Positions 35,157-42,238 of a stretch of DNA of 55,114 nt are shown in pieces. Position 1 is the stretch's first letter; the number at the start of each line of letters is the position of its first letter. Location of the stretch: NCBI GenBank assembly GCA_045546555.1, contig JAZQCY010000092.1, positions 1-55,114 on the forward strand. Reading direction: 5' to 3'. The position numbers and the translations under genes were made by a program. The notes under the pieces were generated by a model. That model had not been told where the DNA came from, did not search any database, and worked only from the letters and a program-made list of their open reading frames with translations. The DNA comes from UMGS172 sp045546555 (GTDB lineage Bacteria > Bacillota > Clostridia > Oscillospirales > Acutalibacteraceae).

Positions 35157-35628
35157 TTTTGTTTCCTCCTTCAAGTCGGTTCAAAAGGGCTTGGCACCCT
35201 TCAAAAATATCATTGTAGCAGGTGGTGAAATCACGGCTGTACCACGGGTCGGAAACGTCGCCCGATCGCCCTGCAAACTCCAACAGCTTGTGCACCTTGC
35301 TTTCGGGGTCAGAGCCGATTATGCGAAAAAGATTACGCACGTTGTTGGAATCCATCACGATAAGCAGATCGTATTCATCATAATCGGCACGTGTTACCTG
35401 AACGGCAGTTTTACCCGAACAGTCGATGCCGTGCTTTTTAAGCTCATCACGTGCAGGCGGATACACGGGGTTGCCGACGTCACCCCATATCTCCTCGGTA
35501 CTGGTTGCCGAGGATTGGATAAGGTATTTGTCCTTAAGACCTTTCTTCTTGACGAGGTCTTTAAATACAAACTCGGCCATCGGACTCCGACAGATATTGC
35601 CATGGCAGATGAACATAATTTTTGTCAT
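35149..35628 (-). CDS. Low-molecular-weight protein-tyrosine phosphatase
   Basis: A 159-residue LMW-PTP. The P-loop is at the extreme N-terminus, CHGNICRS (C8...R14, the CX5R motif), and the general-acid loop is DPWYS, with Asp in the expected position (usually DPY). It removes phosphate from protein tyrosines or phospho-arginine in relatives. The ATG at 35628 has AAGGCG upstream; a longer frame would run back over the palindromic repeat and is rejected. First gene of a three-gene unit with two metallophosphoesterases, overlapping the next by 8 bp. No tyrosine kinase is visible nearby. Confidence 0.93.
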   Translation of the reverse strand: MTKIMFICHGNICRSPMAEFVFKDLVKKKGLKDKYLIQSSATSTEEIWGDVGNPVYPPARDELKKHGIDCSGKTAVQVTRADYDEYDLLIVMDSNNVRNLFRIIGSDPESKVHKLLEFAGRSGDVSDPWYSRDFTTCYNDIFEGCQALLNRLEGGNKNA

Positions 35629-35648
35629 ACTTTTCGCCTTTCCGTATC

Positions 35649-35696
35649 GTAGGGGCGAACTGTGTTCGCCTGCGGGCGTTCGCAGAACGCCCCTAC
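35649..35696. repeat. Palindromic dispersed repeat, GTAGGGG...CCCCTAC
   Basis: 48 bp made of the hairpins GGCGAAC/GTTCGCC and GGGCGTTC/GAACGCCC, with GTAGGGGCG and CGCCCCTAC at the ends. Same end signature as the elements at 30797 and 36769. It lies between azlD and the phosphatase operon. Confidence 0.7.
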
Positions 35697-35705
35697 ATTG
35701 ATATG

Positions 35706-36020
35706 TCACAACAAATACTTTATCGCAAGCTCAACCACCACGACGGCGGCGCAGGAGGACAGGGCTACAACAAACAGATTGCCGCTTATCCATGCGGTGA
35801 CAAGGCCAACGGCGAAGGCCGCCAACCCCGACCACACGCTTCCTGTAGCCTCAATAACGGCAGGGAAGGTCATTACCGCCAGGGTGACATACGGTACATA
35901 GTAAAGGAATGACCGTATAAATCGGCTCTTTATGGGCTTTCGGATGAGGGTCAACGGCAAAACACGGATGGCATAGGTCACAACGAATGCCACAAGTATG
36001 TAGATGATTGCTTTAGTCAT
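35706..36020 (-). CDS. azlD: Branched-chain amino acid exporter small subunit AzlD
   Basis: A 104-residue membrane protein with three or four helices. Family marks are YAIRVLPLTLIRKPIKSRFIRSFLYYVPYVTLAVMTFPAV, typical of AzlD/YgaH. It partners AzlC to export branched-chain amino acids or analogues (valine exporter in E. coli, azaleucine resistance in Bacillus). The ATG at 36020 lies inside the last bases of azlC (8-bp overlap), with GAGGAGGG upstream. The palindromic repeat at 35649 follows 10 bp after its end, and no other terminator is seen, so that repeat may serve as one. Confidence 0.92.
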   Translation of the reverse strand: MTKAIIYILVAFVVTYAIRVLPLTLIRKPIKSRFIRSFLYYVPYVTLAVMTFPAVIEATGSVWSGLAAFAVGLVTAWISGNLFVVALSSCAAVVVVELAIKYLL

Positions 36021-36732
36021 TGCATTCGCCCTCCTCATCCTTAATGGGGAACAGCAGAGCCGCCAAGGCCGAAATGACCACCGTCAGAATTATTATCATT
36101 GTGCCGTTGGGGATGTCCTTTATAAAAGGTATAACGGTTGACAAAAACGATGCCGTAAACGAAACCAGCACAACCCCCAAAACGATAAAATTCCTGCGAG
36201 CCTCGGGCACGATAACGGCCAAAAACATTCCGTAAAGGCTGACGCTCAGGGCACTTACGGCAAGCGCCGGCAAGATACTGCCCACGGCAACGCCCATTGC
36301 GGTACCGAGCGACCAGCACGGCATAGCCACGGCCATCATACCAAAGTAATACCAATGGCTGATCTTTTCCGGTCGGGCGATGGATGCACCGAACATCTCA
36401 TCGGTGACGGCAATACCTATCGCAAGGCGCTGCGGCAGCTTGGTTTCGGGGGAAAGCTTCTGGCTTAAAGCGCACGACATAAGAAGATACCGTGCGTTGG
36501 CTACAAGCTCCATTATGGCAACCTCTATGTAACCTGCGCCCGAAGCGATAAGGGTGAAAAGGGCATACTCGCCCGCCGACGCATTGAGTAACAGGCTCGC
36601 AAAGCCGGCCTCTAAAGCCGTCAATCCTGCATTCTTTGCCGAAATTCCAAGCGAAAACGCAACGGCAAAATACCCAAGCCCTATGGGTATGCCCATTTTA
36701 CAACCGTTTAAAAATGTAAGCTTTTTATTCAT
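36013..36732 (-). CDS. azlC: Branched-chain amino acid exporter large subunit AzlC
   Basis: A 239-residue membrane protein with about six helices. Family features are GIPIGLGYFAVAFSLGISAKNAGLT at the N-terminus, NASAGEYALFTLI, NARYLLMSCALSQKL and VTDEMFGASIA. The start ATG at 36732 is chosen because the protein core begins there; the upstream extension of the frame runs through palindromic repeats and is not credible. GGGGTGA is about 11 nt upstream. It overlaps azlD and forms one transporter with it. The promoter region has been occupied by at least two palindromic repeats (36769-36873), which now form its 5' flank. Confidence 0.92.
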   Translation of the reverse strand: MNKKLTFLNGCKMGIPIGLGYFAVAFSLGISAKNAGLTALEAGFASLLLNASAGEYALFTLIASGAGYIEVAIMELVANARYLLMSCALSQKLSPETKLPQRLAIGIAVTDEMFGASIARPEKISHWYYFGMMAVAMPCWSLGTAMGVAVGSILPALAVSALSVSLYGMFLAVIVPEARRNFIVLGVVLVSFTASFLSTVIPFIKDIPNGTMIIILTVVISALAALLFPIKDEEGECND

Positions 36733-36768
36733 AAGGTAACCGTCACCCCATAATCGCAAATACACGGC

Positions 36769-36833
36769 GTAGGGAATGGATTTATCCATTCCGCTTGCTA
36801 ACAATTTTCGGCAGGGATAAATCCCTGCCCTAC
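36769..36833. repeat. Palindromic dispersed repeat with GTAGGG...CCCTAC ends
   Basis: 65 bp: hairpin GGAATGGAT/ATCCATTCC, a short AT-rich middle, hairpin CAGGGAT/ATCCCTG, bounded by GTAGGG and CCCTAC. The first hairpin plus GTAGGG is shared with the element at 30797. Confidence 0.75.
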
Positions 36834-36846
36834 AAAAGAGAACTCC

Positions 36847-36873
36847 GTAGGGAGCGACGCCCTCGTCGCTCCG
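36847..36873. repeat. Short palindromic repeat with GTAGGG end
   Basis: GTAGGGAGCGACG followed by CGTCGCTCC across a 4-nt loop. It looks like a half-element of the same family, 14 bp from the previous one. Confidence 0.6.
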
Positions 36874-36987
36874 TGTAATCAACAAATTTCGCAATATATT
36901 ATACCATATTCCTCCTACATTTACAAGCCTTGTAATGGCATAAATCAAGGGTTATAATCTTCTAAAACGGGTAACGGAGTGGTGAAA

Positions 36988-37836
36988 TTGACCGAAATTT
37001 TTAAGCAAAGGTTTAAAGAACTGAAAACGGTTGGGCAACGCAGTACTGCGAACCGCAAGATGCAACTCAGGCACGATGCCGAGCTTATCACGTTTTTGCA
37101 AAACGCACTGTCAAACGGTGAGCTTGACACCTTTGAGGAAAAAGGCTTTGCGCTGTGGAACATTTCCGACAGCCTTGCCTTGCTGCGACGAGTGGAGGAA
37201 CTTTATGTAAACCACAAATGCTTTTGTCAGCTACTCAAGACCGCCAACCCGAAATATCTGTTTTGGGCGGTGAGTGATGCCACACAAAGGTTGACGTTAG
37301 AGGTCGGCGGTTACGTCAGGTTTTGGTGGGATATATATAATGAAGCAAACGGTGATTCACTTGAATTCTGTGAGCTTTTTGCCGAATTTTCGGCGCACAA
37401 GGCCGCAATGTATACAACCGCCGCCGTGCCGTTTGAAAAAACCGATATACTGAACGCTGCCGACCGCTTTGAGCGGTTTTTGGAGCGTGTGAAGGGAACA
37501 CCCGAACACAGATTTTACACATCGGCCTTTAAGTCGCTTGGTGCCAAGCACGGCTTTACATCAAAAAATGAGCTGATCGAGCTTTTTCACGGTTTTGTCG
37601 GCGGATTATCGTTTGCAAAAGAGCCAAAACCGTTTTTGACGGGCGAGTGGTTAAGCTTCACAACGCCGCCGTGCAAAAGAACGCAGTCCGAGCAGGGGAT
37701 AGCGGCGGTCATCAATGCGCTTTGTGACATATCACACCCAAATATCGCCAATGAGCTGTATAAAACCGCCTTGGAAAAGGGGTTCCCGAAAAGTAATTAT
37801 ATTCAATGTAAAATGATGAAATTGTTAAATAATTAA
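36988..37836 (+). CDS. Hypothetical helical protein
   Basis: About 282 residues, no signal peptide or membrane helix, not recognised. It is rich in Phe, Lys, Glu and Leu with predicted helices throughout; a conserved-looking stretch is FWAVSDATQRLTLEVGGYVRFWWDIYNEA. The possible first codons are GTG at 36979, GTG at 36982 and TTG at 36988; only the TTG is properly spaced (8 nt) from GGAG, so I prefer it. It is divergent from azlCD, lies behind the repeat cluster, has no partner gene and shows no clear terminator after its stop. Confidence 0.7.
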   Translation: MTEIFKQRFKELKTVGQRSTANRKMQLRHDAELITFLQNALSNGELDTFEEKGFALWNISDSLALLRRVEELYVNHKCFCQLLKTANPKYLFWAVSDATQRLTLEVGGYVRFWWDIYNEANGDSLEFCELFAEFSAHKAAMYTTAAVPFEKTDILNAADRFERFLERVKGTPEHRFYTSAFKSLGAKHGFTSKNELIELFHGFVGGLSFAKEPKPFLTGEWLSFTTPPCKRTQSEQGIAAVINALCDISHPNIANELYKTALEKGFPKSNYIQCKMMKLLNN

Positions 37837-37860
37837 CTTTACAAAAGACGCCGATTTTTC

Positions 37861-37889
37861 TTGACATCTGTAATATTAAGTGGTAAAAT
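37861..37889 (+). promoter_or_regulatory. Sigma-A promoter of the TasA/CalY-like surface protein gene
   Basis: Consensus TTGACA (37861-37866) and TAAAAT (37884-37889) are 17 bp apart. The leader to the start codon is about 120 nt and AT-rich. Confidence 0.8.
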
Positions 37890-38018
37890 GAGTCGTAAAG
37901 TGTATCATTTAAATGGAGTATTGTCCAAAAGTGTCCCGTTAAATGTATTTTCGGTATGAGCGGTCATTACCGTTATTACATATTAAGCTTGTCTGAATTT
38001 TAAGGGAGGAAAACCAAA

Positions 38019-39686
38019 ATGGCAAACAAATCAACCAAAAAAGCATTGCTTTTAAGTGTTCTTTCGATGCTCCTTTGCTTGGCAATGCTGGTCGGTACAA
38101 CCTTTGCATGGTTTACCGATTCCGTAACATCCGGCCGTAATACTATCAAAGCCGGAAACTTGGATGTTGTTCTCGAATATTGGGACGGCACCAAGTATGT
38201 AACCGTTGATGAGAGCACCAAGCTCTTCAACGATTCCGCACTTTGGGAGCCCGGTCATACCGAGGTTGCTTACCTCAAGGTCAGCAACGCAGGTACCTTG
38301 GCACTCAAGTATCAGCTCAACGTAAACGTTTACGAGGAGGTTACCGGCACCAATGTAGCCGGCGAGGAGTTCTATCTCTCCGACCATCTCGTATTCAAGG
38401 TAGTTGACAAGAAGATCGAGGCTACCACAGACCTCTACACCCGTGACACCGCTATCGCAGCAGCAGGCGACGTTAAGGGCATCAAGGATCGTTTGACCGG
38501 CAACAAGACCGTTCACGAGAGTGGCGAAAAGTCCCTTATGAACACCGGCGATGCCGATTATGTAGCACTCATCATCTATATGCCCACTTCTGTCGGCAAT
38601 GAGGCCAACTACAAGACCGGTACCGTTGCTCCCACCATCGCCATGGGTGTAAACCTTGTTGCAACCCAGGAGGTCAAGGAGAGCGACTTCTTCAACAACC
38701 AGTACGATAAGGATGCAACCTATCCCACACTCGGAGTGGGCTACACCGATGTTGACGATACCGCTCCTTATCAGGAGATCAACGCTTACAACCCCAAGGG
38801 TGGTAAGGTAGGTTGGGCAAGAGTTCCCACCGGTGCTATTGCTGACACCGACAAGCCCCTTTTATACAACGTTCAGGAAATCGCCTTTGATGAGAATGTT
38901 ACTATCACCAGTGATCAGGGCGCCAAGACCTTTGATATCGTTATCAAGAACATAAAGGAAGGCAACACTGAGGAGATCGAGGTCATTTTTGAGGCAGGCT
39001 TGGGTCTTACCAATGTTGAGTTCTATCACAAGAACGTTAAGCTGGTTGAGGGTGTTGATTTTATTTACAATGCCAACACCGGCGATATCCACTTCTACAC
39101 CACTTCCTTCAGCCCCTTCACCGTTGTGTTTGATGCTGAACCCGAAGTAAAGCCCAACCTTCCCGAGGATGCTCCCGTAGCCATCGTTGAACCTCTTGGT
39201 CCTTCCGGTAAAATTGAGTGGAGCAATTCCGTTGGTCTGTTACCCGGCAACCTCGATCAGGAGCTTGACGCAACCTACAAGTTTACTGCTCCTCACACCG
39301 GCGAGACCGTTCAGGAATCCAAGTATGCAGAGTGGTATTGCGACTACTACGTAATGCTCAAGACCGATAAGATGGATATCCTTCCCGAGGGTTATATCAC
39401 TCTCGGCGGTAACTATGGTATGTGGGGATGGGTCGGATTTGACAATCCCGGCGATCCCGTAGTTCCCACCAACACTGCGATTCCGCTTCTCGGCTCTGTA
39501 ACCCAGAACCCCTGGACCTACGAGGCAGTTGTTTCCTTCGTTGGCGAGTTCACCTGCGGTGTCGGTCTTACCGAAAAAGCAGGCGATGCACTTGACGGCG
39601 CAGAGTTTGTAGTTATGCTCCGCCTTACCAACCCCGAGAACGAGGCAGAGTACTACGATGTTAATACCATCGTTCACAAGTTCTAA
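38019..39686 (+). CDS. Surface protein with SipW-dependent-type (TasA/CalY-like) signal region
   Basis: A 555-residue exported protein. The N-terminus (KKALLLSVLSMLLCLAMLVG, then TTFAWFTDSVTSGRNTIKAGNLDVVL) matches the SipW-dependent signal class: a long hydrophobic run, the A-W-F-T-D-S motif just after cleavage, then the IKAGNLDV strand, as in TasA and camelysin. Residues to about 250 form the TasA-like beta domain. The rest contains an IgG/SpaA-like segment (KTFDIVIKNIKEGNTEEIEVIFEAGLGLTNVEFYHKNVKLVEG) and a last domain from about 400 with no known match. No LPXTG or transmembrane anchor is seen at the end. Likely a matrix or cell-surface fibre component. AAGGGAGG lies before the ATG, and codon use suggests strong expression. 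Confidence 0.82.
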   Translation: MANKSTKKALLLSVLSMLLCLAMLVGTTFAWFTDSVTSGRNTIKAGNLDVVLEYWDGTKYVTVDESTKLFNDSALWEPGHTEVAYLKVSNAGTLALKYQLNVNVYEEVTGTNVAGEEFYLSDHLVFKVVDKKIEATTDLYTRDTAIAAAGDVKGIKDRLTGNKTVHESGEKSLMNTGDADYVALIIYMPTSVGNEANYKTGTVAPTIAMGVNLVATQEVKESDFFNNQYDKDATYPTLGVGYTDVDDTAPYQEINAYNPKGGKVGWARVPTGAIADTDKPLLYNVQEIAFDENVTITSDQGAKTFDIVIKNIKEGNTEEIEVIFEAGLGLTNVEFYHKNVKLVEGVDFIYNANTGDIHFYTTSFSPFTVVFDAEPEVKPNLPEDAPVAIVEPLGPSGKIEWSNSVGLLPGNLDQELDATYKFTAPHTGETVQESKYAEWYCDYYVMLKTDKMDILPEGYITLGGNYGMWGWVGFDNPGDPVVPTNTAIPLLGSVTQNPWTYEAVVSFVGEFTCGVGLTEKAGDALDGAEFVVMLRLTNPENEAEYYDVNTIVHKF

Positions 39687-39715
39687 TTAGTGCGGTATAA
39701 CCGAACAATTGAAAT

Positions 39716-39753
39716 TCGCACCCTCAAGGGAAACCTTGGGGGTGCTTTTTTGA
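39716..39753 (+). terminator. Terminator of the surface protein gene
   Basis: Stem GCACCCTCAAGG/CCTTGGGGGTGC with a GAAA loop, then TTTTTT. Confidence 0.88.
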
Positions 39754-39882
39754 TGCTTGTGAAAGGCGGAGCGGCTTTTGTCACAAATCTATAATTGTGT
39801 GCAAGGTTTTACCACAAAAGAAGTTTTGGTAAGGGCAAATTGTCGGATTGAAAAGGGTGTTTTGGGGCAAAATATGTTAAAA

Positions 39883-39900
39883 CTGTTAAATTTTTAACTT
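39883..39900. promoter_or_regulatory. Rex-like inverted repeat upstream of pckG
   Basis: CTGTTAA-ATTT-TTAACTT has a perfect GTTAA-N4-TTAAC core and matches 11 of 14 fixed positions of the clostridial Rex site TTGTTAA-N4-TTAACAA. It lies 26 bp before the -35 box, so it could be an activator or upstream repressor site. No rex gene is in the window. Confidence 0.35.
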
Positions 39901-39925
39901 ACGGCCAAAATTTCGGTTTTTTTGC

Positions 39926-39954
39926 TTGACGGATTGCCTTAATTCATATATAAT
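39926..39954 (+). promoter_or_regulatory. Sigma-A promoter of pckG
   Basis: TTGACG (39926-39931) and consensus TATAAT (39949-39954) are 17 bp apart. Confidence 0.8.
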
Positions 39955-40020
39955 GTCAGTTGTAGAAATTTGGCTTTATTTTAAGTCAATCCCCAAAAAT
40001 TTTATGAATGGAGAATTATC

Positions 40021-41799
40021 ATGACAAAGAATCCTACAGTTCTTAAATGGCTGAAAGACATGGAAGAGCTCCTTACTCCCGACAAGGTAGTTTGGATCGA
40101 CGGTTCGGCCGAGCAGACCGAGGAAATGCGCAAGCTCGCTTGCGAGACCGGTGAGCTCATCAAGCTCAACCAGGAGCTTCTCCCCGACTGCTATCTGCAC
40201 AGAACCAAGCAGAACGACGTTGCCCGTGTTGAGGACAGAACCTTCATCTGCTCGAGAGAGAAAGAGAATGCAGGTCCTACCAACAACTGGTGCGACCCCA
40301 AGGAAATGTACAAGAAGCTGTACGACATTGCACGTGGCTCTTATAAGGGCAAGACCATGTATATCATCCCTTATTCCATGGGCCCCATCGGCTCTCCTCT
40401 TGCCAAGATCGGTATTGAGGTAACCGATTCGGTTTACGTTGTACTCAACATGCTCATCATGACCCGTGTCAGCCCCAAGGTTATGGAGGTTCTCGGTGAC
40501 TCTGATGACTGGGTACGTTGCCTGCACTCCCGTTGCGACATTGACCCCGAAAAGAGATACATCTGCCAGTTCCCCGAGGATAACACCATCATCTCGGTCA
40601 ACTCCGGTTACGGCGGAAACGTTCTTCTCGGCAAGAAGTGCTTCGCACTCCGTATCGCTTCCTACCAGGGCTGGAAGGAAGGCTGGATGGCAGAGCATAT
40701 GCTCATTTTGGGTCTTGAGAATCCCAAGGGCGAAGTCAAGTACATCGCAGCAGCATTCCCTTCTGCCTGCGGTAAGACCAACCTCGCTATGCTCATTCCC
40801 CCCGAGTACCTGCGCAAGAAGGGCTACAAGATCTGGACTGTCGGTGACGATATTTCCTGGATGCGCATAGGCCCCGATGGCAGACTTTACGCCATCAACC
40901 CCGAGAACGGCTTCTTCGGCGTTGCTCCCGGTACCAACGAGAAGTCCAACTTCAACGCTCTTGCTTCCACCAAGAAGGGCACCATCTTCACCAACGTTGC
41001 TCATTGCAAGAATGACAACACCGTTTGGTGGGAGGGCCTTAATAAGGATCTCCCCGAGAATGCCGACGATTGGACCGGCAAGCCCTGGGATCCTGCAAAG
41101 TTTGATAAGGCAGACAAGTCTACCTGTGCCGCTCACCCCAACTCCCGTTTCACCGCTCCTGCCGAGAACTGCCCCTGCATTTCCGAGGAGTTTGACAAGG
41201 GTGCAGGTGTTCCCATTTCCGCTATCGTATTCGGCGGTCGCCGTGCTAAGTGCACCCCGCTGGTATACCAGTCGAAGGATTGGAAGAACGGTGTATTCAT
41301 CGGTTCCGCAATGGCTTCCGAGACCACCGCTGCTGCTGCAGGCGCTGTCGGCGTAGTCCGTCGTGATCCTATGGCAATGCTTCCCTTCTGCGGATATCAC
41401 ATGGCTGACTACTTCCAGCATTGGCTCGATATGGGTGAGAAGTTAGGCGACAAGGCACCCAAGATCTTCAATGTTAACTGGTTCCGTACCAATGACGACG
41501 GCAACTTCCTGTGGCCCGGCTTCGGTGACAATATGAGGGTCCTCAACTGGATCATCGACCGTTGCGAGGGCAAGGCAGACGCTACCGAGACTGCTATCGG
41601 TTACGTTCCCAAGCCCGAGGATATCGACCTTACCGATCTTGATATGGATATGGATACCCTCAAGAGCATCCTTACCGTTGATAAGGAAGTTTGGGCAAAA
41701 GAGTGTGCTGAGATCGAGGAGCACTACAAGAAGTTTGGCGACAAGCTTCCCGCAGAGCTTAAGTCACAGCTTGAGACCCTCAAGGCAGCTATTAAGTAA
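40021..41799 (+). CDS. pckG: Phosphoenolpyruvate carboxykinase, GTP type
   Basis: A 592-residue cytosolic enzyme interconverting oxaloacetate + GTP and PEP + CO2 + GDP; in fermenting anaerobes it often runs toward oxaloacetate as an entry to succinate or propionate. The GTP-class marks are the P-loop FPSACGKTN (about 246-254), the metal site GDDISWM, ENGFFGVAPGT, and FGGRRAKCTPLVY near residue 405 rather than the ATP-class signature. ATG at 40021 is preceded only by a weak GGAG (ATGGAGAATTATC). Strong codon bias, its own promoter and a terminator suggest a highly expressed monocistronic gene. Most Clostridia with PEPCK use the ATP form, so the GTP form is of note but not rare in this group. 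Confidence 0.97.
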   Translation: MTKNPTVLKWLKDMEELLTPDKVVWIDGSAEQTEEMRKLACETGELIKLNQELLPDCYLHRTKQNDVARVEDRTFICSREKENAGPTNNWCDPKEMYKKLYDIARGSYKGKTMYIIPYSMGPIGSPLAKIGIEVTDSVYVVLNMLIMTRVSPKVMEVLGDSDDWVRCLHSRCDIDPEKRYICQFPEDNTIISVNSGYGGNVLLGKKCFALRIASYQGWKEGWMAEHMLILGLENPKGEVKYIAAAFPSACGKTNLAMLIPPEYLRKKGYKIWTVGDDISWMRIGPDGRLYAINPENGFFGVAPGTNEKSNFNALASTKKGTIFTNVAHCKNDNTVWWEGLNKDLPENADDWTGKPWDPAKFDKADKSTCAAHPNSRFTAPAENCPCISEEFDKGAGVPISAIVFGGRRAKCTPLVYQSKDWKNGVFIGSAMASETTAAAAGAVGVVRRDPMAMLPFCGYHMADYFQHWLDMGEKLGDKAPKIFNVNWFRTNDDGNFLWPGFGDNMRVLNWIIDRCEGKADATETAIGYVPKPEDIDLTDLDMDMDTLKSILTVDKEVWAKECAEIEEHYKKFGDKLPAELKSQLETLKAAIK

Positions 41800-41820
41800 T
41801 AGCGCTGTATAGCAAATTAA

Positions 41821-41856
41821 ATCGGAGTGAACATTTCGTTCACTCCGGTTTTTTGT
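41821..41856 (+). terminator. Terminator of pckG
   Basis: Perfect stem CGGAGTGAAC/GTTCACTCCG with a 5-nt loop, then GTTTTTTG. Its core resembles the hairpin after the AraC-family gene (AGCGGAGTGAA). Confidence 0.88.
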
Positions 41857-41860
41857 TTAA

Positions 41861-42079
41861 TCAATATAGCTTTTTTGGGGTATCAATAAGCCCCAAAAGA
41901 TAGTCGGTTGAGATATTGTAATGCTTGGCTAAAATAATATATTTATCCACACCCATCATCTGAACACCGGTCTCCCACTTACTGACCTGCTGTCTTGTTG
42001 TGCCTAACAAACGGGCAACATCGGTTTGGGTAAGGTCGTGATCCTCTCTCACATCACGCAATCGTTCAAAATGGTTCAT
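41861..42079 (-). CDS. Small Cro/CI-type (XRE) transcriptional regulator
   Basis: A 72-residue single-domain repressor: FERLRDVREDHDLTQTDVARLLGTTRQQVSKWETG forms helices 1-3 with the recognition helix TTRQQVSKWE, followed by YIILAKHYNISTDYLLGL. AAAAGGAG lies 8 nt before the ATG at 42079; the in-frame GTG at 42088 is too close to it. Two 10-12 bp palindromes with the core CTTATAAG lie in its promoter region and are probably its own operators. It is adjacent to, but separate from, the GH16 gene on the same strand, which has its own terminator in between. Confidence 0.88.
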   Translation of the reverse strand: MNHFERLRDVREDHDLTQTDVARLLGTTRQQVSKWETGVQMMGVDKYIILAKHYNISTDYLLGLIDTPKKLY

Positions 42080-42100
42080 ATTATCCACTCCTTTTTAAAA

Positions 42101-42150
42101 ATTATACCATGAACCTTATAAGATGCGCTTAACTTGCACCTTATAAGGTG
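42101..42150 (-). promoter_or_regulatory. Promoter of the small XRE gene with paired CCTTATAAGG operators
   Basis: TATAAT (minus strand, 42101-42106) has no good -35. Two palindromes lie upstream: CCTTATAAGA at 42114-42123 and the perfect CACCTTATAAGGTG at 42137-42150, 25 bp apart. They flank the place where the -35 would be, as expected for autorepression. Confidence 0.55.
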
Positions 42151-42182
42151 CTGAAGTAGATGCACATAGAGCAACATATCGG

Positions 42183-42223
42183 ACAAAAAGAAGGGTGGCA
42201 GGAACGAATCCTGCCACCCGTTT
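42183..42223 (-). terminator. Terminator of the first GH16 gene
   Basis: On the minus strand, stem GGGTGGCAGGA/TCCTGCCACCC with a 5-nt loop, then TTCTTTTTG. Confidence 0.88.
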
Positions 42224-42238
42224 TGTATAGGTTTAAGA

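Noticed and set aside
39976..41421. A 481-codon open frame on the minus strand within pckG
   Set aside because: It is the antisense shadow of a strongly biased gene; it has no ribosome site, and its translation has no family pattern.
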